Assembly: GCA_963736715.1 (NCBI GenBank)
Contig: CAVTQA010000020.1
Span: 1-64,000 of the forward strand
DNA length: 64,000 nucleotides
Direction of reading: 5' to 3'
DNA from: AP-15 sp963736715
Lineage (GTDB): Bacteria > Pseudomonadota > Alphaproteobacteria > ATCC43930 > CGMCC-115725
This document shows positions 1-8,103 of this stretch, piece after piece. Under the pieces are notes generated by a model. The model had not been told where the DNA came from and did no database searches. It saw only the letters and a list, made by a program, of their open reading frames with translations. The first letter of the stretch is position 1. Each line of letters opens with the position of its first letter. The translations under genes and the position numbers were made by a program.

Positions 1-330
1 AGGTGTTCGCGCGATTTCGCGCCCGGTATCGGCACGATGAAGGCACCCGCGCGCGAGCCCTGGGTCATTGGCCAAGCAATGGCGAGCTGGGCGAGCGTGG
101 CGTTCTTCGCGCGCGATGGCCTCGAACGCCGAGCGCAGCCGAAGGTTATTCGCGAGATTGGCGCTGTGGAAGCGAGGCAGCTCCGGGCGAATATCGTCCA
201 CTGCCATTTCCTCCGCCTTGAGTACCTCGACGCTCAGCATCCCGCGCCCGAGCACGGCATAGGCCATCATCGCTGTAAATCGGCGCGCAACCGGGACCCC
301 GGCGAAATGGGCCGGACCATTTTGATATCA
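1..330 (-). pseudogene. aldo/keto reductase C-terminal remnant
   Basis: Reading leftward from about 290, one frame gives VLGRGML, then DIRPELPRF and NLANNLRLRSAFEAIA. These are typical of the region after the catalytic barrel strands of aldo/keto reductases, which convert carbonyls to alcohols with NADPH. Near position 90 the frame is lost, and the expected continuation (LAIAWPMTQG, then IVPIPGAKSREH) appears in another frame. The gene is therefore frameshifted, and it runs off the left edge of the window. The N-terminal half is not visible upstream. The family call rests on these motifs only. Confidence 0.5.
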
Positions 331-521
331 CCGCGGAAATCGCCCAGGAGGTGGGGGTCCCGATCGGCGCCGAACGGGACCCGTCACGCTACCTATTCTG
401 CAGGCGATTCCAATGCCTTCCTTTACATTCGGGGTGGGGTCCCGCTTGGGGCTGAAACACACGCTCGGCTTGCAAATTCCTCGGACATGCAGCGCTGAAT
501 TTTAGCCTCCCGAAAAATGGC

Positions 522-1019
522 TCAGCTGCGGGCCGCCTCTCGCAACGCAGCTCGCACGGCTGTATCGAGTGCGCTGAGAAACTGTGACCTATCTTGCTTT
601 GTCAGCGGGGCCGGCCCTCGGGTAATTTCTCCCAGCTCCCGCAGATGCCGGGCTATATCACGACTGGCAAGCGCGTTTCCAATATTCGCCTGTGTCCACT
701 GTTTTCCAGTCGGGGAGACGACGCGCGCTCCTTTCCTGAGGCAGCGCGATGCCAGGGGAATGTCGGAAGTGACGCACACGTCAGTGACCCCGATGCGCTC
801 GGCAATCCAGTCGTCGGCTGCATCTGCGCTGTCGCCAACGAGAACCATCCTCACGTTCGACGTGCCGGGTGGGCGGATTGGTCGCGAGCCATTAGAGATT
901 ACCAAGACGTTGAGCCGAAGACGCGTAGCCACGCGGTAGATCTCCTCGCGTACCGGACAGGCATCCCCATCGACGTAAATATCAGTCAACTCTCGGTCCG
1001 CTTCGGCTGAGTCTATCAC
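522..1019 (-). CDS. YaiI/YqxD family protein (UPF0178, DUF188)
   Basis: A 165-residue protein with the family signature IYVDGDACPV near residue 15, ISNGSRPIRPP near 43, and VTSDIPLASRCL followed by VVSPTGKQ. The length suits the family, usually about 150 residues. YaiI/YqxD proteins have a PIN-like/NYN nuclease-type fold, but their biological role is unsettled. The start is a GTG; no better ATG lies upstream, and the frame opens next to the end of a decayed helicase gene. It appears intact and monocistronic. Confidence 0.85.
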   Translation of the reverse strand: MIDSAEADRELTDIYVDGDACPVREEIYRVATRLRLNVLVISNGSRPIRPPGTSNVRMVLVGDSADAADDWIAERIGVTDVCVTSDIPLASRCLRKGARVVSPTGKQWTQANIGNALASRDIARHLRELGEITRGPAPLTKQDRSQFLSALDTAVRAALREAARS

Positions 1020-1380
1020 CGCCGATCAGCCATTCCCGCAGCTTCGACCACCGACGCCTCGCTCGGCTTCCCTTGATCGCAATCGCCAGCGCCTTCCGCT
1101 GCCCGACGAGCATCACTTGGCGCTTGCCGCGCGTCACCCCGTGTAGACCAGGTTCCTCTGCCATCGGATAGTGTTGGGTCGGCAATGGGATAACTACGGC
1201 TGGGTATTCCGAACCCGGCTTTTATAAATCGTCGTTGCATAAGCCAGCACCAGCTCGTCGAGTTCGCCAAAGCCATAGTTGACTTCACGGCCGTCGAAAT
1301 CAACGCTGAGCTCGCCTTCCTCCATGTCGATGCAAGACACGACGCCGAGATCTCCGTTGTACTTCTCCTGATGTCGCACC
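1020..1380 (-). pseudogene. RecD2/TraA-type helicase C-terminal remnant
   Basis: The stretch 1194-1379 encodes LSVDFDGREVNYGFGELDELVLAYA followed by TTIYKS, the C-terminal part of superfamily 1 RecD2/TraA helicases. In that family the next residues are a HKSQGSEYP motif. Here the frame breaks there, and the rest appears in another frame as TQHYP, GVTRGKRQVMLVGQRKALAIA and RRWSKLREWL. At least one frameshift and the loss of everything N-terminal, including the Walker motifs, make it non-functional. It may be a relic of a conjugative element. Confidence 0.6.
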
Positions 1381-1435
1381 GCCTAGTATAATCATCGATC
1401 GCCGTTTCCGATCGGTATCTGTCCTCGCGCGCGGG

Positions 1436-1720
1436 CTAAAACCTCCACAGCGGCTTTCGGCCGCCCGTTTCGCTTGGCGGGCCTGCGAAACGGGTAAATG
1501 AGGGCGCTCCGTTTAAATGGTCCAGAAGCGCCTTTGCCTCTTTCAGATCGGGCGTATCAAAGCCTTCGGTGAACCGGCCGTAGATCGGGGCCAGGGGTCT
1601 CGAGCCTCGGCGCGGCAGCCCTGGTCGCAGCGAATAGAATCTCAGGACTGCATCCAGCATCGGAACCGTCGCGGAGTACGGTCCTCCTTCCAGGCGGTAC
1701 CATACATGATCAGCGGCACC
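1436..1720 (-). pseudogene. adenylate cyclase-like C-terminal fragment
   Basis: The reading frame contains APIYGRFTEGFDTPDLKEAKALLDHL, which closely resembles the tail of class III adenylate cyclases with C-terminal TPR regions found in soil alphaproteobacteria. Nothing upstream looks like a cyclase catalytic domain, so only the end of the gene is left. The tail after this motif (proline, serine and arginine rich) does not match the family. It is the first of several cyclase-derived remnants in the window. Confidence 0.4.
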
Positions 1721-1953
1721 GCCGCGCTCCGGAGATCAAAAGTTCTGGCAGTTCGGATGGGAGCGAGTATCTTGAGGGTACGGTTGGTAAGCAAGAAGAA
1801 TTGGGTTTCTAGCCCGCAATCTGCGGCGTCGGCTGCGATCGCGAGGGCTAAAGGTCAGTCAAATCGCGTCTCTCGCCACCGTTTTGCCGCTGCGCATAAC
1901 TTATCCTGCCGGAGGGAGATGGATTCGAACCCTCGTTGGACACGAAGATGCTG

Positions 1954-2283
1954 TTACTCCTCCTTCGTCGTCGTCTTCGAGCGCGTTGTCGTGCCGCCGT
2001 CAGGGTCAGTGAACGTTTTTGTATGCGTTTCACTGCTGCCAGTGATGCCCTCTCGGTAGGTGTCCTTCTTGGTGATCTCGTTGCCGTTAGCGTCCACGCC
2101 CTTGGTGATTGTGGTCGTGTGGCCGGTGGTCGGCGCGACCGTCCTCGTTGTCGTTGTAGAGCCGGGCACGCCAACTGACTGAGGCGCGGCGACCGGCGGT
2201 GGAGCGGGCGGGTAACTCTGTGCGAACGCAACTCCCCACATCAATCCGAAGGCGGCTACACCGGCCAATAGCTGCTTGGTCAT
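1954..2283 (-). CDS. small secreted protein, Thr/Lys-rich
   Basis: I chose the ATG at 2283 because it follows a GGCAGGA ribosome site and opens a clear signal peptide (MTKQLLAGVAAFGLMWGVAFAQ, cleavage after AFA). The mature part, about 87 residues, is Pro-rich and then almost entirely Thr, Lys, Asp and Gly (TTTTRTVAPTTGHTTTIT, ending in TTRSKTTTKEE). No catalytic motif is visible. Short periplasmic or secreted proteins of this composition occur in Bradyrhizobium-like genomes with no assigned function. It seems intact. Confidence 0.55.
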   Translation of the reverse strand: MTKQLLAGVAAFGLMWGVAFAQSYPPAPPPVAAPQSVGVPGSTTTTRTVAPTTGHTTTITKGVDANGNEITKKDTYREGITGSSETHTKTFTDPDGGTTTRSKTTTKEE

Positions 2284-2346
2284 TCTGTCCTGCCTTGCAA
2301 TTTGACGATACACGTAAAACCCCTTCCACCGCTGTTCGGTTCCCGA

Positions 2347-2600
2347 TAAACGAGAGCTGATCCAGCGGTACCGGCGAGAGCGTCACCGCCGGTACCGGCA
2401 ACGACACCTTCACCCTCGGCAACAACAGTACGGCGTCACTGGTGCTGAACGGCCATCGCGACACGGTCTCGATCAACGGCGGAAAACGACAGCATCACCG
2501 ACACGCCCAGCGGCACGGACATGCTGACGTTGCAGATCGGAGCGCTCGGCGGCACCGTCAGCGTCGCCAATTTCAACGCCGCGCATGGGTGCTGCTGCTG
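2347..2600 (+). pseudogene. RTX/hemolysin-type repeat protein fragment
   Basis: From about 2365 the frame reads GTGESVTAGTGNDTFTLGNN and then SLVLNGHRDTVSINGG, resembling the Gly/Asn/Asp-rich repeats of calcium-binding RTX or VCBS-like surface proteins. After position 2485 the sense continues in another frame (ENDSITD, then TDMLTLQIGALGGTVSVANF). The start and end of any such protein are missing. RTX proteins are usual type I secretion substrates, so this may be a relic of one, but the secretion genes in this window lie 6 kb away. Confidence 0.4.
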
Positions 2601-3170
2601 GCGCGGGCGCTGGCGAGCGCCGAACACTGGACGACCCCCGGCGCGGTTGACGCGAGCACAGATGCCGAGCGTGCCAGTCGGAACGAAACAACGTCATCAA
2701 TACAACACAAAAGCTTCGCGGACCTGTCCTCGGCGGCGCGGAGAGCGCAAGATGCAGCGGTTTGGGATCATGGGGACCGTTCGCAACTACATACCGCCGC
2801 CGCCCCCGCCGCGTTTCAGGCGCGGGGTTCTACGGCGCACCGAACATCGACATTGGGCGGATCAACCGCTAGGGGCGGTGCATCCAGGGAGATAACTGGC
2901 CAGGCTCGCGGGTCCAGCGGGATTGTGTCAGCCGAGGGAGACAGGTTCGAGAGCATCGCCGAGCGGAAGCTGCGCCGGGCGCCCGCAAGAATTCGAGGAG
3001 CAGCGCAAACCGCTCACCCGTCAAGACCGTGTGGGCAATCGGCTCAGTGGAATGGGCAAGCCGAGCAGGAGAAAGCACGCCGAACCGCAGCGTCCGCTCC
3101 GGCACCCCTATCCCTCTGTCAGAGCTTGCGCCAGCTGGCGATACCAGTCATGGGTGCGCTGCTGCTCGTT
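2601..3170. other. no recognisable gene
   Basis: Open frames exist in this stretch, but none reads like a conserved protein. A proline run (PPPPPPRF, near 2795) and scattered basic segments are all that stands out. On the minus strand a short piece near 3120-3180 (THDWYRQLAQAL then a stop) could be the end of a further phage-type gene downstream of the terminase relic. I could not identify it. Confidence 0.4.
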
Positions 3171-3174
3171 TTAG

Positions 3175-3720
3175 GGGGGATGAAGCGGGACGCCTGTCCG
3201 GCATGACCAGGCCGCCGCCCAGTGGCGCGGGGGTTTGTTGATATTGGCCGGCGAAGTTGTATTCGCCGATCGTCCGGCGGATGCGATCGAGCGTGTCGAG
3301 CGGCTCGCGTTCCGGATGCAGCGCTTCGCCCTGCCGGCGGATGAAGCGGCAAGGTCCCCAGATGGTGGTCTCGATCTCGTGCACTTCGTCCGCTTCGGCG
3401 ATCGCCGGAAAGCGGACGATGTCCCATGGCTCCTGCGCGAGCACGTGGCCGATGAGGTCGTCTTCGAGCAGCCGCTGCATGATGACGACGATGGCGCCAT
3501 GTCGCTTGTCGTTCTGCCGGCTATAGAGGGTGTGATCGAACCACTCGTTGGCGGCTTGCCGCTGCGCGTCGGAGAGCGCCTCCTCCGGCTTCAACGGATC
3601 GTCGATCAGGATGATGTCGGCCCCCCGCCCGGTTAGCACGCCGCCGCTGGAGGTGGCGATCCGGTATCCCGGCGGATTGGTGATGAACTCCTGCACCGCC
3701 TGCCGGTGAGCGGCGAGGCG
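3175..3720 (-). pseudogene. phage terminase large subunit fragment
   Basis: The frame carries NPPGYRIATSSGGVLTGRGAD, ILIDDPLKPEEALSDAQR, WFDHTLYSRQND and GAIVVIMQRLLEDDLIGHVL, then EYNFAGQYQQTPAPLGGGLV. These are characteristic of the large terminase subunit of tailed phages (TIGR01630-like), the ATPase/nuclease that packages DNA. The Walker A part upstream of about 3720 and the C-terminal nuclease end are gone, and no other packaging or head genes are nearby. It is a prophage relic of about 180 codons. Confidence 0.7.
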
Positions 3721-3820
3721 GGTTCGACGCGGCCGCAACCCTTGCGGATGAGACCGCAAGAAACGGATAGAGCCCGCGCGCGCAATCACTAGATTGCGGG
3801 CATCCGCCATTCTGGAGAAA

Positions 3821-4282
3821 TTGAGCATCAGAGGATTGCCGGCCGAGCCGTTCGCCGAATTTTTCACATTGTCGGACGAAGCTTTGGTGGCATGGGGCAT
3901 TGTCCGGCGCATCGCCGACGAGCGCAGCCCGGGTTATCCCTGCCGGGTCAGCCTGACCGATTCTCGGCCCGGCGACGAACTGCTGCTGGTCAACTACGAG
4001 CACCATCCGGTCGAATCGCCGTACCGCATGCCCTTTGCCATCTATGTCCGCAAGGGCGAGGAGCAGTTCGATGCGGTCGATAGGGTGCCGGAACAGCTGC
4101 GCCTGCGCACGCTTGCCCTTCGCGCCTTCGACGCTGGTGCGATGATGGTCGGCTGGGAGCTTGTCGACGGGCGGCAGATCGAGGAGGCGAGCCTGCTAGC
4201 TGAGTTTTGGCCTGAGATTCACCCTCAATCCTCGACGCCAGTCGTCAGTGGCGAGGCGAATGCCACCGCAAATGTCGCATAG
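3821..4282 (+). CDS. DUF1203 protein with foreign C-terminus
   Basis: The first 125 or so residues match DUF1203 proteins: SIRGLPAEPFAEFFTLSDEALVAWG, YPCRVSLTDSRPGDELLLVNYEHHPVESPYR, and FAIYVRKGEE. I prefer the TTG at 3821, preceded by a GGAG motif, because it puts SIRGLPAEPF at the usual N-terminus; a TTG at 3794 is the alternative. Family members normally end with a segment rich in His, Asn and Cys. Here, after about residue 130 the sequence switches to an unrelated tail (SSTPVVSGEANATANVA). The 3' end therefore seems to have been replaced by a rearrangement. The function of DUF1203 is unknown. Confidence 0.6.
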   Translation: MSIRGLPAEPFAEFFTLSDEALVAWGIVRRIADERSPGYPCRVSLTDSRPGDELLLVNYEHHPVESPYRMPFAIYVRKGEEQFDAVDRVPEQLRLRTLALRAFDAGAMMVGWELVDGRQIEEASLLAEFWPEIHPQSSTPVVSGEANATANVA

Positions 4283-4521
4283 CCCGCCGAAAACAGGGCG
4301 ACACTCGATCGCAGCAGCGGCACTAGGACCGACAGCCGCGTCAGCATCATACGTCCGGCATCGGTTCATTCACCTTGGCGGCAAGCCCGAGCAGGGGTAA
4401 TCTCGCTGTGCGACCCGTCAAATCGGGTATGCCGGGCGACTTCCCGCAATAACATCGCTGGACTAGCGACCAGACAGCCGCAAATAGGAGGTAGCAGTTA
4501 CCAGATAGGGAGAACTCACCA

Positions 4522-4902
4522 ATGCAAGACAAACCAGCTTCTCTTTACACCCGTTTGGGCGGGTATGACGCAATCGCCGCGGTCGTTGACGACCTGCTCC
4601 CGAGGCTGCGTTCGGACGCACTGCTTAGCCGATTTTGGACTAGCCCCCGCAGCGTTGATACCCATAACCGCGAGCGCCAACTGGCTGTTGATTTTATAGC
4701 CGCAGCCGCAGGAGGACCGACCTTTTACCTCGGTAGGGACATGAAGATGTCCCACAAAGGGATGGGCATTACAAAGGCCGACTACGCGGCTTTCATGCGC
4801 TGTCTAGCGGTGAGCCTCGACACATTCAATGTGTCCGAACTGGAGCGCAATGAGGTCGTAGCCTTTGTGACCAGCTTGGAACCGGAAATCGTGGAGGCGT
4901 AG
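4522..4902 (+). CDS. group I truncated haemoglobin
   Basis: A 126-residue 2-on-2 globin that binds haem and typically handles O2 or NO in the cytoplasm. The N-terminal YTRLGGYDAIAAVVDD, the central LLSRFW and the proximal-histidine segment MKMSHKGMGI (His78) all fit group I (trHbN). The length is as expected. The ATG follows a GGGAGAA ribosome site. It stands alone, with an unrelated broken membrane gene 36 bases downstream. No regulatory site was recognised. Confidence 0.9.
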   Translation: MQDKPASLYTRLGGYDAIAAVVDDLLPRLRSDALLSRFWTSPRSVDTHNRERQLAVDFIAAAAGGPTFYLGRDMKMSHKGMGITKADYAAFMRCLAVSLDTFNVSELERNEVVAFVTSLEPEIVEA

Positions 4903-4938
4903 TCGATCGCTCACCAATACCCTCTTCAGGATTGGTGA

Positions 4939-5165
4939 ATGCGATCTGTCAAGGCAGGCGTAATCTATTTCCTGCTTCTCTTGGCTGTCGGGTGGATTTT
5001 AGGTCCGATCCGGGAACTCTGGGCAGTGCCCCTTTCGGTCGAATGGTGGCGATGCTATCGGAGGCGGTCATCATGCTGATAGCAATGATCGTCGCAGCGC
5101 GATGGGTCATTCGACGGTTTGAGGTGCCCCAGAAACTCGGTGCAGCAGGGCTTGCGCCAAGACAT
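4939..5165 (+). pseudogene. small membrane protein, frameshifted and truncated
   Basis: From the ATG at 4939 the frame gives VKAGVIYFLLLLAVGWILGPIRELW, a first membrane helix typical of a four-helix conserved hypothetical membrane protein of alphaproteobacteria. At about 5035 the frame shifts and the sense resumes as MLSEAVIMLIAMIVAARWVIRRF, the second helix. After about 5135 the match ends and IS630-derived sequence begins on the other strand. The gene is therefore both frameshifted and cut off. Its function is unknown. Confidence 0.55.
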
Positions 5166-5300
5166 AAGGGCGGCATAGTTGTCGAGGACGACGTGAATCG
5201 GCGTCGGTCGTGATTTGGCGCTCGACAGCATTGAGGAAGCGAATGAATTCGAGATGGCGGTGGCGCTGCATGCGGCGGCGGTGAGTTGGCGGGCCAGCCA
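5166..5300 (-). mobile_element. IS630-family transposase fragment
   Basis: In one frame the minus strand reads RHRHLEFIRFLNAVERQI, and in the next IHVVLDNYAAL. These two consecutive pieces belong to the DDE domain of IS630 transposases, the second containing the DN of the catalytic motif. A frameshift separates them, and neither terminal repeats nor the helix-turn-helix part are present. Only about 45 codons remain, wedged between the truncated membrane gene and the conserved hypothetical remnant. Confidence 0.6.
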
Positions 5301-5863
5301 GCTATGCCCATTGCAATAGAACTGCAGACGGAACGGGCACCAGAGCCTGCCCCGGCGAAGGCTGGGGTCGGCACGCGGAGATAGATCAGGCCCAACTCGG
5401 CGTCGATGAAGTAGAAGTAGTAGTGCAGGCATTTGCCAGTATCCGGCCGCAAGAAGGTGCGATGCGTGTGCTTGTCATGCCAGGGCTTGTAGGTGTCGCA
5501 GGCTTCCATCGCCGAGATGATATGCACCAGGCCGGGACGGTCGCCACGGACGACAAGCACCCTGGCGACGACGTCCTCCTTGCGGATGTGGTTCTCGGCA
5601 ATGTGTTCGATGGTAATGCCAGCGGCACTCGCCAACTCGGCGGCGCGCTCGCGCACTCGATCGCGAAGCGGTTCGGCAAATCGCGGATAGTCGAAGATCC
5701 GGATCTGCCGGGCAGAAAGAAATCCCGTCATTCCCTTGGCGTAACAGGCTCCCGGCAGCGTGCCGGTGACGATGATCCGGTCATAGCAGGACAGCACCCC
5801 GGCGAGGCGTTCGCGGTAACGCGCCGTCAGCGGCTGCCTCAACCTCCCCTCCTGCTCCCGCAT
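5300..5863 (-). pseudogene. conserved hypothetical, mobile-associated family, truncated
   Basis: From the ATG at 5863 about 175 residues match a widespread, uncharacterised family of 400-500 residues that I recall from alpha- and betaproteobacteria. Key segments are LAGVLSCYDRIIVTGTLP, RIFDYPRFAEPLRDRVRE, GLVHIISAMEAC, YKPWHDK and KCLHYYFYFIDAELGLIYLRVPT. The next family segment, WCPFRLQFYCNGHSWLARQL, lies in another frame, so there is a frameshift at about 5360. The rest of the protein is replaced by IS630 sequence. The function is not known; my recollection that family members occur in multiple copies per genome suggests a mobile or selfish role. Confidence 0.55.
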
Positions 5864-5913
5864 CTCCTGCGTCTATTTTAGCCTGTTTGGTTTTTAGCCT
5901 GTTTGTTTTGCCG

Positions 5914-5973
5914 TTGTTCCGGCTTCGCCGGCTTAGGAGGCGGCCGCTGAACCGAGCGGCAATACCGGAACAA
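5914..5973. repeat. 9-bp perfect inverted repeat
   Basis: TTGTTCCGG at 5914-5922 pairs perfectly with CCGGAACAA at 5965-5973. A smaller hairpin, CCGGC/GCCGG, lies inside at 5919-5932. Just upstream, TTTTAGCCTGTTTG occurs twice in tandem (about 5876-5906). It could be a transcription terminator or the end of a lost element. There is no T-run on the outer side. Confidence 0.45.
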
Positions 5974-6099
5974 TTCTATCTGCTACGTTCGCTTCAGTTT
6001 GCCGCTCATCACTGGCGATAACCTCTCGATCCAACTGTCACAATTCAAAATGACCCACTACCCGATGCGAACCTCACTAGCGCCCGAGGTAGATCTATG

Positions 6100-8103
6100 C
6101 TATCCCCCGCTCAGCTTCTGCCTGGCGAAATCGGCGTTCGCCTTGATCCGCTTGCGATCGGCGTCCGACAATGTCGCTGTGCTGAGAATCTTCCGGCACG
6201 ACTTCAGGCATTCGTCGTAACGGCCGGTCCAGTAGGCATTGATGGCATATTCGTCGAGCAGGCCGTACTCGTAGATCCAATCTTCCGGGATGAAGGCGTT
6301 GTCGGGTCGCTTGACCAGAAGGCCGCGCTTCGCCAGATCGAACCCCTGCTGGTAGCGCTCCTTGAGCCGGCAGAACCGCGCCGCGCCATGCAGCGCCTCG
6401 GCGCGGTCCTTGCGCGCCTGGTGCGCCAGCATGTAGCTCGCGATCACCGCGTCCTCGTCGAAGGCGAGGTCGGCCTCGATGCCGGCCGATCGATAGAGGC
6501 TGATGAACACCTCCTGATCCCAGAGGCCGAGCGCGGCCCGCTCGCGATAGGCGGCGAGCGCCTTTTCCTTCTCGCCGGCGTCGAGATGGGTCTGCGCCAG
6601 GTAGAATTTGTAGCGGGCAGCCAAAAACGGGTCGGTCTCGGTGGCGAGCTCGCGCTGGAGCAGGCCTGCCTCCCGGCGATAATGCCCGCTTCCCCGATTG
6701 CGCCGCCGCGCGCTGTCGTTTCCGAGGTGGATGCGCGCGCCCGGAAGCCGCTTCTGACTTCGCTCATGGGGCATTATCCGGCCGCCCTCGGGCTCCGCTC
6801 TGCAGCTGAGGAACTCGTGCAAGACGCCCTCATAGCGCCAGGGCAGCCCACTGCGCACAATCTGGGGACGCCAAAGGCGCTCCTGCTCACCGGTGTCAAT
6901 CACGTAGGAATCAGCGTTGAGATGCGGCATCCTGAAACCGGGCGGCAGTTCGAGCACCTCGCCGGCGTCGATCATCAGCGTGTAATCGCCGTGCTCTTGC
7001 GCGAGGCGCAGCGCTTCGGTGCGGTTGTGCCCGAAATCGACCCAGGGCCGCTCGTGCAATTCGCCCGGAACGTCGTTCAAAGCATTGCGGACGATGTCCG
7101 GCGTGCCGTCGGTCGAGCCGGCGTCGACGACGACCCAATGATCGATCAGCGGCCGCACTGGTGCAAGGCAGCGCGCGATGACCGGTGCCTCGTTCTTGAC
7201 GAGCATCGCCAGACAGATCTTTTGCCGGCGCGATTTCGCAATCGGTCGAGCCCCCGTTTCGGGCAATGTCGTCACAGCGCAAGCCGGCGCGGCAGCGGGT
7301 GGCGCAGCCGGCGGTTCGCGGCCGTGCAGCGCCGGATCTTCCGGGTACCAGCGGCGCAGCCAATCCAGATTCTGCCGCCCGTCGTTGAGCTCGTACCAGC
7401 CTTTGCCGGTGGAGACGTTCATGACGGTGGCGAAATAATCCTCGTACATGTCGCCGACGCGCTCGATCGAATAGTTCGCCGCCGCCCAGTCGCGGCAGGA
7501 TTGCGGCGAGATCCGCCCGATGTTGCGCGCCGCCCAGACGAACTGCTCGAAGGTGCGGCAGCGGAAGCCGGTGACGCCGTGCAGGTTGATCTCGGCAAAG
7601 GCGCCGTAATCGTTGGTGACGATCGGCGTGCCGGACAGCATCGCTTCGACCTGGACGCCGCAAAACGGCTCGAGGAAGGTCGACGGCAGCAGCATCGCCT
7701 TGGCGCGGCTCATCAGGCGCTTGCGCGTCTCGGTATCGGCGAGGCCGACATGGGTGACATAGTCGGACACCGGCCGCCCGGTGCGCGCCATGTATTGCTC
7801 GACCTCGCCCGGCCCGGCGACGACGAGCCGGCCGCCGATCTCCTCGACGATCTGCACCGCGACGTGGATGCCCTTGCCGCTGTAGACCCGGCCAAGGAAG
7901 AGGAAATAATCGTCCTTCTCGGCGGAGAATTCGAAATCGCCGAGATCGAAATAATTGGGGATGACGACGTCGTACCACATGCTGTTGCTGGTGCGCGCGA
8001 CGTGTTCGAGGCCGAGATAGGCGTGCAGGATCGCGTAGGATTCGAACACCTTGTAGGGCGCGAAATGCCCGCCGGCATATGCCCGCCGCGCCATCATCGC
8101 GGT
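6100..8103 (-). CDS. glycosyltransferase fusion (GT4 + GT2 + TPR), 5'-truncated
   Basis: The protein has three parts. Residues 1-250 are the C-terminal half of a GT4 enzyme (YFLFLGRVYSGKGIHVAV, GGRLVVAGPG, HVGLADTETRKRLM, LLPSTFLEPFCGVQVEAML). Residues about 305-460 form a GT2-like domain (ICLAMLVKNEAPVIARCL, WVVVDAGSTDGT, DYTLMIDAGEVLEL). The remainder, about 480-650, is TPR-like helices. Such fusions transfer sugars to surface glycans or secreted proteins, probably at the cytoplasmic face of the membrane. The N-terminal Rossmann half of the GT4 domain is missing; the match stops at about 8103, exactly where a divergent ABC transporter begins, also truncated. The rest of the frame is intact for 660 codons. 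Confidence 0.75.
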   Translation of the reverse strand, partial: TAMMARRAYAGGHFAPYKVFESYAILHAYLGLEHVARTSNSMWYDVVIPNYFDLGDFEFSAEKDDYFLFLGRVYSGKGIHVAVQIVEEIGGRLVVAGPGEVEQYMARTGRPVSDYVTHVGLADTETRKRLMSRAKAMLLPSTFLEPFCGVQVEAMLSGTPIVTNDYGAFAEINLHGVTGFRCRTFEQFVWAARNIGRISPQSCRDWAAANYSIERVGDMYEDYFATVMNVSTGKGWYELNDGRQNLDWLRRWYPEDPALHGREPPAAPPAAAPACAVTTLPETGARPIAKSRRQKICLAMLVKNEAPVIARCLAPVRPLIDHWVVVDAGSTDGTPDIVRNALNDVPGELHERPWVDFGHNRTEALRLAQEHGDYTLMIDAGEVLELPPGFRMPHLNADSYVIDTGEQERLWRPQIVRSGLPWRYEGVLHEFLSCRAEPEGGRIMPHERSQKRLPGARIHLGNDSARRRNRGSGHYRREAGLLQRELATETDPFLAARYKFYLAQTHLDAGEKEKALAAYRERAALGLWDQEVFISLYRSAGIEADLAFDEDAVIASYMLAHQARKDRAEALHGAARFCRLKERYQQGFDLAKRGLLVKRPDNAFIPEDWIYEYGLLDEYAINAYWTGRYDECLKSCRKILSTATLSDADRKRIKANADFARQKLSGG

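Noticed and set aside
2442..3206. A 254-codon plus-strand frame in the gene-poor region before the terminase relic
   Set aside because: Only its first part makes sense as RTX-like repeat; the rest is low in conserved pattern and likely chance.
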